This document shows, piece after piece, positions 1-11,468 of a stretch of DNA of 64,000 nt. The position numbers and the translations under genes were made by a program. The DNA is from Cunninghamia lanceolata. Taxonomy: Eukaryota; Streptophyta; Pinopsida; Cupressales; Cupressaceae. The stretch spans positions 930,001 to 994,000 of the forward strand of contig BSBN01001149.1 in assembly GCA_027924645.1 (NCBI GenBank), read 5' to 3'. Every line of letters begins with the position of its first letter. Positions within the stretch are counted from its first letter, which is position 1. The notes under the pieces are model-generated. The model did not search any database, was not told where the DNA came from, and saw only the letters and a list, made by a program, of their open reading frames with translations.

Positions 1-967
1 CAAATATTTGTGTTTTGAAATCCGTCACCAACCTCCAATTCTCAAATGTGGTGCATTAATGGCAACTAGTGGAGGTTTTGAGTCTATTAGGAGGTCTCTC
101 AAGACAATTGATGTTCACTTTTTATGCCATTTAAGAGTTTTGTAGAAATCTGAGGGTGGTCGGGACATGTGCGAAACTTCGAGGAAGATGCGGATTTGCG
201 AGGAAATGAGGGGTAGGTAGACATGTCCATGTGGGCAAGGATCCCTCGTAGAATGGGATACTAAAGGAAATGCGAGGATCCAAGGAGGATTAGAAAGTGG
301 AGCTGGAGGGAGGAATGGCTGTGGAAGTCTGAAGGATAAGGGGATGCAGAGATCTAGGGTTTACAAGGATATGTTTGGATCCAGGTCGTGGCTCCACAAA
401 ATGGAGCACGAAAGAAAATGTAGAAGAATGAAGGGGTAAAGGAATGTAGAGTTGGGAGAGGATAAGGACATGGGCGGGCACACAAGGGGAAGAAGGATAT
501 GCGAGACATTTGGACATGTCTGGATGCCCAACAGGGTTTCGCAAAAAGGACTCCAAAGGAAAAGTGAGCGCAAGGACCTCCATAGGACATTGCAGAGGTT
601 TGGAGAGGACATGGATATGTTCAGGTGGACATGAAAATTTCATGAAATCCCAACCCAAAATTCCATAGAACATAAAAAAAACTTAGAAATTTTTAGGATT
701 TTTATGGAATTTTAGCATTTTTCAAAGGCATAGGAATCTCAAAATTTCACAAGGGGAACATACATTGGATCTTTCAATAAAATTTGGACAAAATTATGCA
801 AATTGGGGAGTCAATCAATCTGGGTCGCAATAGGTCAGATGCTAATCCACAACCTTGATCTCTCGGAACACATGGATTAGGATGAGGGTGACAACCACCT
901 CAAGTCCATTCCATGATGACCCAACACACAAATGCAACAACCCAAATATCCAAATGTTGTAACTTGG
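1..967. other. Unassigned repetitive DNA, possible LTR-element interior
   Basis: No gene recognised. The stretch is rich in short recurring GGACATG and GAGGATGCG words between about 180 and 640, which keep frames open on both strands by chance; none of the resulting peptides resembles a known family. Because a primer-binding-like site and possible LTR edge follow at 968-983, this could be the 5' interior of a minus-strand LTR element whose body lies left of the window. That is inference. Confidence 0.25.
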
Positions 968-979
968 GCTTTGATACTA
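968..979 (-). other. Possible tRNA-Met primer-binding site
   Basis: The plus strand reads GCTTTGATACTA, whose complement TAGTATCAAAGC matches the plant retroelement PBS TGGTATCAGAGC at 10 of 12 positions. Two bases later TGTAATGC begins, which could be an LTR edge. No second LTR was found in the window, so the call is tentative. Confidence 0.35.
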
Positions 980-981
980 GA

Positions 982-3900
982 TGTAATGCACTATCTTTTA
1001 CACTAGGACATTAATAGACAAAAAAATTGAACGAATAATTTTTTTGTGATGCAACTTATTGTGCACTCACACATCACAATTGCACACTCAAGCACAAAAA
1101 CCACCATAGAGTGCCACACAATGGAACTCAAGGCATAAGGGAGAAGGTGGAAACCAAGAACTCACACTTCTCTACAAGACAAGAACAACCAACATTGACA
1201 AATGGCCAACAAGGCAAGCAACGTTGATCGATGACCAGCAAGCCAAAGGGAGGATTGATTATGAAACCTCACAAGGACAAGGCATCCAAAATGGATCCAA
1301 TCACATTGCATCCAATTACTAAACATCTCAAAGCAAGATAATAATAGACCAACTAATGAATAGATAAGATACATTTCTAAATCATGCTAACATATAAGCA
1401 AAACATGAGAAATATCGTATGAAATGCCACACTCATTTGACACCAATGTCAAGATGGGCCAAATACAACGATGGAGCTCTCATCCATTATATGGGCACAA
1501 TACAACCCAACTCATAATCATAACATAATCCAATAATGCATAAAGCAAAAGAGGACACCAACCTCCTAATTTAATCATTTTAACCTTTAAGACAACTTTC
1601 ACAACATGACAAATTCCTTCCAAAACAAGGATCGATTTCCAACCATATGATATCATAATACAATTACATGAAGGAGGCTACTTCCCAAACATGGAAGGAT
1701 CACACTCCAATATAAAAATGATATAAAGAATAATATTAGAACCATAATAAGCCACCTCCAAGGTGCTCTAATGATCATGAAATGTAACATGATCACAATA
1801 TAAATAAATACACAAGGAACTCTTATAGCTCCCAAGAGATCTTCTTGAAGGGCCAATGGGGAAATGTTACCCACCACCCTACCATATTACCATCATCGAG
1901 TGCAATAGATGTCTATGCCACTCTAGGCATCCCCTGATCTACGGAGAAGAAGATCATGACAACACCAATATCAAGGCCAAAGCTCACACACATCCAAGCA
2001 ATACATGGAGACACTCATGCCAATCAATGCACACAACACACATGTGGCAACTCACTCTAAAACAAGCATATAAGGCAACATATGGCACATAAGCCAATCA
2101 ATGCACAACCATAATATAAGGCACACATACAAGAGCCTCAAGAAGGATGCCAACACTCGCACAAGAGTCAACAAGTTAGATCCACATATACGACAACATG
2201 ATTTAACTCAACACAAGATTGGATACACTTGATCCAACCAACAAGGACTAGAGGAGGGTAGCTAAGACACTGGGATGGACTTCCCCTTGGTTCTCCATAA
2301 CCAACCTAGAAAGTAAAATAAATCACAAAGATCTCTAGTAAGCATCCACCTTGTGGATTCTTCTCAAAGGGTAATGGGGATACTTCTCAAGTGCACCACT
2401 CTTACCCGTGAATGTGAATGTCGATGTAATGGGGACACTTCTCAAGCATGCCACTCTTACCCATGAATATCTCTCAACCAAAGGTAACAGGGACACTTTT
2501 CAAGCATGCCACTCTTACCTAAAGTAATTGGCCACCCCAAGCCTCCTACAAATATCCCCTATCCTATATAATTCAGGGGTCAACTTTCTTTAAGGAGTTT
2601 AAAAATAGGATAGGAGCAGTTTTCCCAAAAGACACACTTCTCAATGCACATACAAAATAAAATCCATGGGATAATTCACTATTCCACATAACATATACTT
2701 TTCAAAACAATTAAATTTCAATAAAATAAAACAAAATATTTTTAAAAATATCTAGGGCTCGCCATGGACGGATCTTCAAGCATCCTACCTAAAATTTTCC
2801 CCCAATTTTTTAAATTTTGAAAAAGATGAAAATTCAATTGTCTAAGAATACCCTTTTGATCCCAATTCATCCCACATCACACTTTTCACATCACATAATT
2901 TTTTTTGAAAAGATCTAATCATGTTTATAAGAAAAATTCCTGTATTTTTCACAAAATTTAAATAATGCAAAAACTAAAATTGTAAGGATGCCCTCTTATT
3001 CTATTTCTATGCAACAAAACACTTTAAAATCATTTTTTTATTTTAGAAAAAATTGCCATAGTTTCAGTACAGGCAAATGAAAATTTCAAAAATAAAATCC
3101 TACAACTAAAAATTTGAAATAAAAATTTAAATTTTAAACATAACAAGATAAGGATTACCTCAATCAATTAAAATGCTTCTTCCAAATGATTCTCTTTCAA
3201 ACAACAAACCGATCCAAGAAAGCAAAAATCAAGTTTTCTTCAAAGGAGGGTTTGAAATGAGTTTTCTTCTCTATTTTGCTCTCCACTTTTCACAATTGCA
3301 TAATGAAATGAAAAATGCAAGCACTTTTCCAATATAGACCACTAATTAGAATTAACCTACCCTTTTCACTTATTTCACACAAAGGAAACATACTTAAGAC
3401 AATAGCCCTTAATTAAATATTCTAACAAATAGAAATTAATCTATTTCTCAAGCACATAACAATTAAATACCAAGCCTTTTCACAATTAAATAACTCTACA
3501 ACGGAATTAAATTAAATCGTTGCTTTTATATTCACAAGCAATAAATAACATAAACTATAAATTTCAAAGGAATTATTAAATCCTTTTACACATATCAAGC
3601 AAAAGTACAAGTGCTCAAGCAGTAATTAAACACACCCAAGAAGACACATTCATGAGTCTAACACATGGGGATCCATAATCGCAATCAACTTGGATATGGT
3701 TTTCACAGGTTTCGACAACACAAGGACAAATGTGAGATGACTAAATGTTCCATGTAAATATTCTCCACATTCCACTCATTGGTCAAACACCTATAATTCT
3801 CTTGTACACTCAATCAAACATTACGTGCATTTGCCCAATATGTAACCATAGGTCCATAGCCAAAGTAAATGATAAAATTACACAATTAAATACTAAATAT

Positions 3901-4164
3901 TTAATATGCACATTTCTATTAAATTATCCATTCAGACAATATGATGAAGGTACAATTAACCATTCAAATGAATAATTATGAAGGAGTTAGGTCTACCCAC
4001 CTAGCATATCATTTAAATGAAAATAGTGAAGTTAAAACACCAAAATATATCAATATCATAAAGATCCAATAATCTGATCAACGCACAACTAATCATCTAT
4101 TAAACAGGATGTCAAGGGTCAACATAGGTAGGCATTACATCTCCCACTTCTTGTGCTTCTCTCT
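982..4164. other. AT-rich noncoding stretch, possible LTR and flank
   Basis: No protein-coding gene could be supported. The left end may be an LTR starting TGTAATGC next to the primer-site-like sequence. Inside lies a small tandem repeat (2,371-2,520); the rest is A-rich sequence with many stops in all frames. The right limit is where similarity to repeat family X starts. Confidence 0.3.
2371..2520. repeat. Three-copy tandem repeat, period about 54-59 bp
   Basis: Units begin at about 2,371, 2,425 and 2,484 with GTAATGGGGA, GTAATGGGGA and GTAACAGGGA. Each continues with ACTTCTCAAG or ACTTTTCAAG and ends in CCACTCTTACC. The copies are partly diverged. It lies in noncoding DNA that may be part of an LTR. 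Confidence 0.7.
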
Positions 4165-4747
4165 TTATCCGTTCCCCCTCTTAGATTTTTGTTGTTTACT
4201 ATTTGTGATAGTTTTTATTTATCATTATTTTATTTTATTTCAATTTAGTTCTTGTAATCTCTTTATTTTACTTTATTTCATTAATTTTCTTTATTTTTTG
4301 CTCCTTAATCTTTGACTAGTTATTATTATTTTTCATTAATAATAATTTAACCATATTATTCTCACACCTAGATTAATTAATTGTATTACCTTATTCTAAT
4401 TTGTGATAATATTTATATCTTTGTTATATTTTATTTCTTTATCATTCTTTTAATCTCACCACCTTTAGTAAAGTTTATTCTTTGTAATATTTGTCTATTT
4501 TCTCTTTTTCTTTAATCTTAAAATTAGTATTAATATGATATTATTAGCGTTCTATTATTACACCTTAAATTTAATTGCCTTTTTGTCTTTTTTTTTGACT
4601 TTTATTCTTATCTTGTCCTACCTTCTTTCCTCTCAAACTTATTATTTTCCACTCTCTTCACCCCTACCCTCTCCAAGTATTTAGTGTGACTAATCTATAT
4701 TCCATCTTATTTCTCATCCTCATCTTGAGGATGGACCATGGAGTGTG
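4165..4747 (+). repeat. Repeat family X, copy C, left part (inverted)
   Basis: Read on the plus strand, this stretch matches the reverse complement of 27,690-28,330 and of 59,196-60,180. Shared words include CTATTTGTGATAGTTTTT, TTGACTAGTTAT and CAAGTATTTAGT, in the same order. The match is cut at 4,747 by the copia element and resumes at 13,796. Its pyrimidine-rich sequence gives open frames without meaning. Repeat X may be the 3' part or landing site of the Penelope element; that is not settled. Confidence 0.75.
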
Positions 4748-4984
4748 TGTTAGACACACCAGGATACTGAGAGGGGGGGGGGTGAATTAGTATTTAAACA
4801 ATTCTTCAAATTTAACAACTTTAACTTATCCAGAGCAGATCAGAACTTAAGCATCACAACATTAACATGAGCATGAAAGATTAACATAATGCACAACAAC
4901 ACATAACACCAGATATACGTGGAAAACCCTAGAAGGGAAAAACCACGGTGAGGATTAACTCACAATATATGAAACTCAAATAAT

Positions 4985-5123
4985 AACTTTGTTTTAGGGG
5001 CTTTAACCCAAGGAAGTTGCTACTCCCTAAGTAACTTTGATTTAGGGTCATTCCCAAGGAAACTTCTACTCCCTGATGACTTTGTTTTAGGGGTTTTAAC
5101 CCAAGGAAGCAACTACTCCCTAA
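4985..5123. repeat. Short tandem block in copia R/U5
   Basis: Three related blocks, each a TTTAGGGG or TTTAGGGTCA segment followed by CCCAAGGAA and CTACTCCCT, lie in tandem with a ~50-60 bp period. The same arrangement recurs in the other LTR at about 11,700-11,835, so it belongs to the element. Confidence 0.7.
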
Positions 5124-6034
5124 TCTGAGAACAAACTCAGAAATGATTACAGTATGACAATCTTTCAACTGTCTAAAAACTGCCTTTGAAGCTCACATGG
5201 TGATTGCACTTCTATCTCTTCACACTTTCCTTTGAAGATTTGATTAGTCAGGCACACTCTATACTTGATCACTGTCTCAAATAAGTCTTCAAGATGAATC
5301 TGGACAGCATTAACATCATATGCACTTTCTCCCACAGTCGCACATCAATAATACATTTATTCTGCTTTTCTCTGCTTGCGAACCTTGTTTTTAAACTTGC
5401 AATCATACCCTCCACATTCAATTTGATCTCCTATTTATACATGATATTACATTGATTACATAGCTTGTTGACTAGATAAAACATGAAAAATACATTTACA
5501 GGTCGGCCATACAATATACAATATGAAACATGTAGAAGATAGGTCTAATTAGGACAACACATTACACCAGCAGAAGACTCAAGCCTTGTGGACCCCAACA
5601 CTTGCTTAACTAGATCCAAAACATCCTTCACAACTTCAAATATCAAGGAGTTACCTCTGCACATTTCGCTCATTTGAAAATAGGACAACTTTAAGGAAGA
5701 CTCATGAAAACTTGAAGAGTAACGACCATATCAACTAGGAAACCTTGTGCGGTACTATAAATAAGAAATATCTTCATGAAACTCTTCCAGATGAGTCCAC
5801 ACGACTCATACAACATCCCCAAATACTTCTTTGCCATTGTACATCAAAGAATTGTGTCGCACACCTTCAATCATTAACTCTGAGAGGACACTGTTATTCG
5901 GAACACACTGCAACATGCTGTCAATTGAAAAACTGAGCCGCGAACCACCAAGAAGCTTGAAACAGGAAAGAAACATGAAATGCATATTTAAGAACGTGTT
6001 CACAAAACCACAAGGTCAATCATTTACTTCTGGA

Positions 6035-6415
6035 GGAATGTAGCGCATTCCAGTATAGGTCTTCAACACTACTTCATTTTGCCAGAGCACATACCAGTAC
6101 TTTATCAATCATAACTTTCACTGCGGAAGGAAAGATGGTCTTGAACTTTGGAAACAACACCTTTACTGCCCTCTGAACCTAGATCCATAACCACATATCC
6201 ATATTTGCAAACACAGAGGAATGCGGAGCATTCCATTCACCTTTCATCATCACATTTCACTGTCAGATCCTGAAACATAACTCAGTCGCTTATATCTTTC
6301 ACTGCAAAAGAGAAAACACTCTGAAACTTAGGATTTAGCACATTTACATCATGCTCAACTTAACTCTTGAACCATAAGATCATATCTTCAAACTCAGAGG
6401 AATGCGAAGCATTCC
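6035..6415. repeat. Three spaced palindromes in copia U3
   Basis: GGAATGTAGCGCATTCC (6,035-6,051), GGAATGCGGAGCATTCC (6,218-6,234) and GGAATGCGAAGCATTCC (6,399-6,415) are spaced 181-183 bp apart inside weakly similar ~180-bp units. The partner LTR has the same trio at 12,753, 12,936 and 13,113. Their place upstream of the TATA box suggests enhancer-like repeats; that role is inference. Confidence 0.75.
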
Positions 6416-6743
6416 ATTATCATGCTTTCATAGAACTAACATTGTCAGTAGAAAAACATCCCTCTGATAATCAAAACACCATGAAACTTGGAACATACAT
6501 AAGATAACACTGTACGAAGCTATGTTCCAAACCACATAAGCTTAATAGCAATATAATGAAAATGCAGAGAAATCTTTTGGACAGTCTTCAAAGAGTAGAC
6601 ATTCTGAAACAAGGATTGTCACCTTCTCCTGGAGGCCAAGTCTTCTTTGAATCACCATATGCAACTCAGGATCACTAGGAATGATCATACAACATCCTTC
6701 AAATCAACAGGAGCACATCCTCATCATTGGCAACACAATTAAA

Positions 6744-6925
6744 TCTTCTAATTCATATTGATCAGGCATCAAACTCAACTTTGCTTTGATTCATTAGCAA
6801 CACAACTGATTCTTCTAATTCATACTGATCAAGCTTCAAACTCAACTCTGTTTTGATTCATTAGCAACACAATTGATTCTTCTAATTCATACTGATCAGG
6901 ATTCAAACTCAAATCTGCTTTGATT
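6744..6925. repeat. 67-bp tandem repeat in copia U3
   Basis: Units start at 6,744, 6,811 and 6,878 with TCTTCTAATTCATA, contain a TGATCA core and end in TTGATTCATTAGCAACACAA; the third is partial. The right LTR has the same period (13,527 and 13,594). Confidence 0.85.
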
Positions 6926-6999
6926 AGGGATGTAATATTGAGCTTTCTCTTTCTTAGGAACATGACATCCAAACATGAACAATCTCTTACTCTCATGAT

Positions 7000-7082
7000 A
7001 GTGTTGACATCAGTGTATGCAATGTTGACATCAATGAATGCTGCTATGTTGACATCAATGTATGCTACTATGTTGACATCAA
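7000..7082. repeat. 24-27 bp repeat at the copia LTR end
   Basis: GTTGACATCA(A/G)TG(A/T)ATGC is repeated three to four times directly inside the LTR terminus. The right LTR has one unit fewer (about 13,720-13,775), so the repeat number has changed since insertion. Confidence 0.8.
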
Positions 7083-7104
7083 TGACAACACATATGGCCA
7101 ACAA

Positions 7105-7115
7105 TCTCCCCCTTT
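7105..7115 (-). other. Polypurine tract (PPT)
   Basis: The minus strand reads AAAGGGGGAGA, two bases before the 3' LTR start. This is the expected plus-strand priming site. Four or five similar CTCCCCC tracts follow up to 7,320, so the exact functional tract is chosen by its contact with the LTR. Confidence 0.85.
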
Positions 7116-7345
7116 GTCATTGATGGCAACATATGCTTCCCCTTAGATTCTCTCCCCCTTTGACATCAAGGACAAAGGCATCCATTACTTGCTTATTCTC
7201 CCCCTTTCATCAACAACAATTTTTCTTGCAAGCTCCCCTATCATCAGTTACCACTACCTGCTCCCCCCGAGAGGTAGCCATCATCAGTCTAGAATAAAGA
7301 TATAGCATGAACTCCCCCTAGATAGATGCACCATTTTGCATCTTA

Positions 7346-8218
7346 CTAAAAAGATGGAGGGGAAATTACCCCTAACCTCTGCCAAAGATCCTCAAATATG
7401 TCTTTTACAAGAGCCTTTGTAAAGATATCTGCAATCTGATCCTTAGTTGGAACATATTCCAACTTCACTTCCTTGTCTGCAACCTTCTCTCTCAAAAAGT
7501 GATACCTGATTGCTATATGCTTGGTTCTTGAATGCATCATTGGATTCTTGGAAATATTGATAGCACTTGTATTATCACACAAAATAAGAATAGGCTCATC
7601 ATACACTACTTTGATATCCTTTAGAGTTTGCTTCATCCATAACACTTGTGTACAACAGGAGGCTACTGTAATATATTCTACCTCTGTAGTAGATAAGGAC
7701 ACTAAATCCTACTTCTTACTTTGCCATGAAACCAATTTGCTTCCTAGAAAGAAAGCGCGACCACTTGTATTTCTTCTATCATCAACACAACCAACTCAAT
7801 CAGCATCAATGTATGCACTCAAGTCAAAATCGTTATCTTTTGGATACCATAGACCATAATCTAGAGTTCCTTTCAAGTATTTGAACATCCTTTTCACTGC
7901 CTTCTCATGTGTTTGCTTAGGATTGGCTTGATATCTAGCAACCACACATAATGCATGCATAATGTCAGGTCTAGATGCAGTCAGATACAACAATGCTCCA
8001 ATCATAGACCTATAAATATTCTGATCCACCTCCGGAGACTCATCATTTTTGCTTAAGTGGCATCTAGTGACCATGGGAGTACCTACTAGTTTTGAATCCT
8101 CCATACCAAACTTCTTCAACAATTCTTTGACATATTTAGCTTGAGAAATAAAGATACCATCATCTAGCCGATCAATTTGAAGACCGAGGAAGAATGACAT
8201 CTCACCAATCATAGACAT
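7346..8218 (-). pseudogene. Copia RNase H domain and pol C-terminus
   Basis: Two open pieces (7,796-8,218 and 7,346-7,702) make up the end of a Tnt1-like polyprotein. The first carries the region after the RT, with FFLGLQI, YRSMIGALLYLTASRPD and KRMFKYLKGTLDYGLW. The second has the RNase H core: SLSTTEVEY, the acidic LCDNTSAI and the RTKHIAIRYHFLRE segment, ending near VISPPSF. Between them an in-frame stop follows WQSKK. The catalytic acidic residues appear present, but the reading frame is broken. It ends about 230 bp before the PPT, and no envelope-like ORF follows. Confidence 0.93.
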
Positions 8219-8230
8219 CTCAAATTCTTT

Positions 8231-8901
8231 TTACGTTTCTTCTACAAACCTCTTACACATATCATCATTTCCACCAAAAATGATATCATCAACATAAACT
8301 GCAACTATCAAGATCATGTCTCCTTCTTCCTTTATGTAAACATTGCTATCTATAGTACCCTTCTTGAAGCCCCGCTGAAGTAAGTACTTGGAGAATCTTG
8401 CATACCAAGCCCTAGATGCTTGCTTGAGCCCATACAAGGCCTTCTTGAGTCTGCATACCATGTCTGGATCTTCTAATATCTAGAAACCATCTGGTTGCTC
8501 AATGTAAACCTCCTCCTCTAGGTCACCATTCAGAAATGCTGACTTAACATCCATTGGATACACCTGAATTCCTTGTGAGCAGCTAGAGCAAGGAACATTC
8601 TAATTGCCTCCATCCTAGCTATTGGAGCAAAAGTCTCATCAAAATCAATGCCTTCCACTTGAGTATATCCTTTGCACACTAATCTTTCTTTGTTCCTTAC
8701 CACTTCACCTTCTTCATTTAGTTTGTTCAGGAACACCCACTTTGTTCCTATGATATTTAAATTGTTGGTTGGTTTGGGAACCAATTCCCATGTTTGATTC
8801 TTTTCCATTTGATCCAGTTCTTCTTCCATTGCTTTTATCCATCCACCATCTTTGTTGGCTGTAGCAAAGCTCTTAGGTTCCACTTTTGATAATAAACACA
8901 A
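8231..8901 (-). pseudogene. Copia reverse transcriptase domain
   Basis: The 8,530-8,901 piece holds the RT N-terminus ([37 protein letters not shown]). The 8,231-8,461 piece holds the palm with LKKALYGLKQASRAWY and the catalytic YVDDIIFGG box, so the active-site aspartates are intact. The linking segment reads [20 protein letters not shown] followed by a TAG stop near 8,483. A second stop separates this domain from the RNase H part near 8,228. The region just upstream (to about 9,400) is the variable acidic linker between integrase and RT. Confidence 0.95.
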
Positions 8902-9423
8902 GTTTGCTTGCTCATGTGTCTTGGCAAACCTTCTCCTTGTCTATACACCTTCATTTTTGTCTCCAATGATCTGTTTTGCTGAGTGGTTCTTCTAAACATA
9001 CTTTGCTGGGGTCTTAGATATCTGTTCCGGTTCTTGTTCCTTTTCTTCTTTCACTTCTTCTATTTCTTCATCTTCAATGCAAGGTAATATATCTGATCCT
9101 GTGTCTTCTGAATCCTGTGTAAACTGATACAAGTCTTCATCTACTTTGACATTTGTGCTTTCAATCATCTTTCCCAACCTTTTTTTGTAGCATCTATAGG
9201 CCTTGCTTTTGGTTGAGTAACCAAGAAAGATTCCTTCATCACATCTTGAATCAAACTTTCCTAGATCTTCTTCATCTCTTCTGATATAACATTTGCTACC
9301 AAAGATCTTGAAGTATCTGACAGAGGGAGGTCTTCCATACCATAATTCATAAGGGGTCTTAGTGCTATTGACCCTTAACTGTACTTTATTAGTTAGATAG
9401 ACAACAGTATGAATTTCTTCCTT
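8902..9423 (-). pseudogene. Copia integrase C-terminal region and acidic linker
   Basis: Translation in the pol direction gives the integrase tail (TPYELWYGRPPSVRYFKIFG, GIFLGYSTKSKAYRCY) followed by a Glu-rich linker (EDEEIEEVKEEKEQEPEQ). This matches the GKPP and FLGY segments seen after the core in Ty1/copia integrases. Several stops break it, including one right after the core at LPDVY and one after AKYV. Confidence 0.85.
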
Positions 9424-10220
9424 CTAGTACACATCAGGCAGATCTGCATCTTTCAACATTTCCCTAGACATTTCTTGCCCAGTCCTATTCTTCCTTTCTA
9501 CTACCTCATTTTGCTGAGGGGTTCTAGGAGCAAACAAGTGCCTCCTAATGCCATAATCTCCATAAAAGTTTTCAAACTCATTTGAAGTAAACTCATCTCC
9601 TCTATCTGACCTTAAGCATTTGATCTTAGCATCCATTTCATTTTCAACCAAGGCTTTGAAAACTTTAAACTTATCAAGAGCATCAGATTTTTCTCTTAAG
9701 AAAGTAACCGAAGTCATTCTAGAATAATCATCAATGAGCAACATAAAATACCTCTCACCTTGTTGAATCCTTACTCTTGTGGGTCCACATAGGTCTATGT
9801 GAATCGGCTCCAATGGCTTTGAGGAAGATTACTCCTTGATTTTAAAACTTGTCTTGTCTTCTTTCCCATCTGACATTCCTTGCATACAGTGTTTGTAGGC
9901 TTGATTATCTTAGGCATATTTCTCATTGCATGAGTAGAGATGATCCTTACCATATTATCAAAGCTGTTATGTCTAATTCTTTTGTGCCACAACCAACACT
10001 CACTGGATTGAGTCAATAGACATGTTCTTCCATTCACTTATTTCAAGTGATAAATATCACCACATGTCTTGATACCTTCTGCAACTAACTTTCCAGATCC
10101 TACCTTTTTGATTTCACAACCATTAGCATGAAAAGTGAGATTGTAACCTTTTCTGCACATTTGACTGACACTAAGAAGATTGTGCTGTAACCCTTTGACA
10201 TAGAGAACATCCTCAGTCAT
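9424..10220 (-). pseudogene. Copia GAG-pre-integrase and integrase core
   Basis: The pre-integrase part starts with DVLYVKGLQHNLLSVSQ (10,038-10,220). The zinc-binding region follows at 9,795-10,037 with WHKRIRH and VCKECQMGK, so the HHCC residues are kept although the usual Gly of RLGH is Arg. A frameshift near 9,800 separates it from the catalytic core (9,424-9,813). That core shows the DD35E residues in HIDLCGP, RSDRGDEF and the ERKNR segment; the usual Gly before VVERKNR is Glu. The enzyme would insert element cDNA into the genome if intact. Confidence 0.95.
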
Positions 10221-10555
10221 GTTCTTTCCATCAATAGATATGACACCTTTTCCACAAATCTAAGTTGACTTATCTCCTCCAAATTTGACAGCTCCACCAT
10301 CCCACTTCTTAAAGCTAATGAACTTCTCTTTGTCACCAGTCATATGATTTGAACAACCACTATCGATGACCCAAGCTTTGGTTTCTTCTTTTGTATGAAA
10401 GGCAGTCCATACAACCATTGATTTTTCATTGTTTTGAACTATTTACAAGGTATCCATTTTTCCAACCTCATTCTTTTTGTCACCAACACTCATGGCCAAG
10501 CAAAGTGTTTCATCATTTGAATCATGATCCTCATCTTTTGAAGAACAACTATCCT
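10221..10555 (-). pseudogene. Copia aspartic protease region
   Basis: The minus strand encodes AWVIDSGCSNHMTGDKE at about 10,330-10,377, the signature of the Ty1/copia protease with its catalytic D-S-G at about 10,357-10,365. The catalytic triplet is intact. Stops occur on both sides: one about 60 bp after it (STOP-ICGKG) and one before it after KMDTL. It lies between the gag zinc knuckle and the pre-integrase domain, as expected for the family. Confidence 0.88.
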
Positions 10556-11410
10556 CTAAAGAAAACAAACTTCTTTTGAATTTACTATTATTTTACTTCT
10601 CCTAATTTCTTTGAGAGGACATTTGGAAGCAAAATGACCAACCTTTCCACAATTGAAACATTTGAAGGGTAACTTACCTTTGTATTTGTTAGATCCTTTC
10701 TTCAGGGTTCTTACAAAATTTGCTTTAGCATCATCAAGGTTTTCATCTTCATCAGCAGTTTCTTCTTTTGCCTTTTTACTGACTTTGAAAGCAGCTTCCT
10801 TCTTTGGAACATCACTATCAAACTCTCTCATTTCAAAAGCAATAAGGGTCCCAAACATTTCATCTAAAGAGTATTTGTCTAGGTCAGCAGTCTCCTCAAT
10901 AGTAGATACTTTGAAACTGTAAGATTTGGGAAGAGATTTCAGAACCTTTTTCACAATCTCATCTTTTATTTTGCCCTCAAGACCATTGATACCATTTATC
11001 ACTTCATTCACCCTGAGCATGAAACCAACAATATTTTCATCTTCTGATATCTTTAGGGATTCAAATATTTTCTTGAGTACTTGCATCTTAGCTTTCTTTA
11101 CTTTCTTATCTCCTTCATAAATAGTTTCAAGTTTATTCCAAACTTCTTGGGTAGAGCTACAACTTATCACCTTTGAAAGTTCTAAATTAGTTAATCCACT
11201 CATGATGACAAACTTGGCCTTGGCATTATTCTCAAACTTCTTGATTTCATTTGCATTTGCTGGAATAGAGGTAGGGACAGTGTAACCTTTCTTAACAGAA
11301 TCCCAAACTCCACAGCCTAGTGAATTGATGTAGATTTCCATCCTTACTTTCTAAAAAGAATAATTTGTTCCATCGAACCTAGGAATCTTGTTGGATCCTC
11401 CTGATGCCAT
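10556..11410 (-). pseudogene. Copia gag (UBN2 type) with early stop
   Basis: The natural start is the ATG at 11,408-11,410 (MASGGSNKIPRFDGTNYSF), but codon 20 is TAG (11,351-11,353) where the family has Trp. The long open part starts at an internal ATG at 11,341 and gives 261 residues. It has the helical gag core (LSKVISCSSTQEVWNKLE, KKAKMQVLKKIFESLKI) and a C-terminal CCHC zinc knuckle, CFNCGKVGHFASKC, which binds RNA in the virus-like particle. It lies just inside the PBS. Product length is normal for a plant copia gag, but the early stop should abolish the N-terminus. Confidence 0.93.
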
Positions 11411-11454
11411 CCCAGACCTTCCTCAAGCGGTTAAGCTTCCTTTAGAGGAACTTG

Positions 11455-11466
11455 GCTCTGATACCA
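11455..11466 (-). other. Copia primer-binding site (initiator tRNA-Met)
   Basis: The minus strand reads TGGTATCAGAGC, the standard plant PBS complementary to the 3' end of initiator tRNA-Met. It lies two bases inside the 5' LTR. Confidence 0.95.
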
Positions 11467-11468
11467 AT

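Larger units (their letters stand above)
4748..7103 (-). repeat. Copia 3' LTR
   Basis: This 2,356-bp copy pairs with 11,469-13,795 along its whole length. On the minus strand it starts TGTTGGCC and ends CTAACA. A TATAAATA box is read on the minus strand at 5,432-5,439, about 1.67 kb into the LTR, implying a long U3 and about 0.7 kb of R-U5. The U3 contains three palindromes of the type GGAATGCGGAGCATTCC about 180 bp apart, a 67-bp tandem repeat and a short repeat built on GTTGACATCAATG. The R/U5 side has a repeated TTTAGGGG...CCCAAGGAAG block at 4,985-5,123. Confidence 0.93.

Noticed and set aside
290..673. 127-residue minus-strand open frame
   Set aside because: Built on GGACATG/GAGGATG-type repeats; three other frames in the same interval are equally open and none resembles a known protein.
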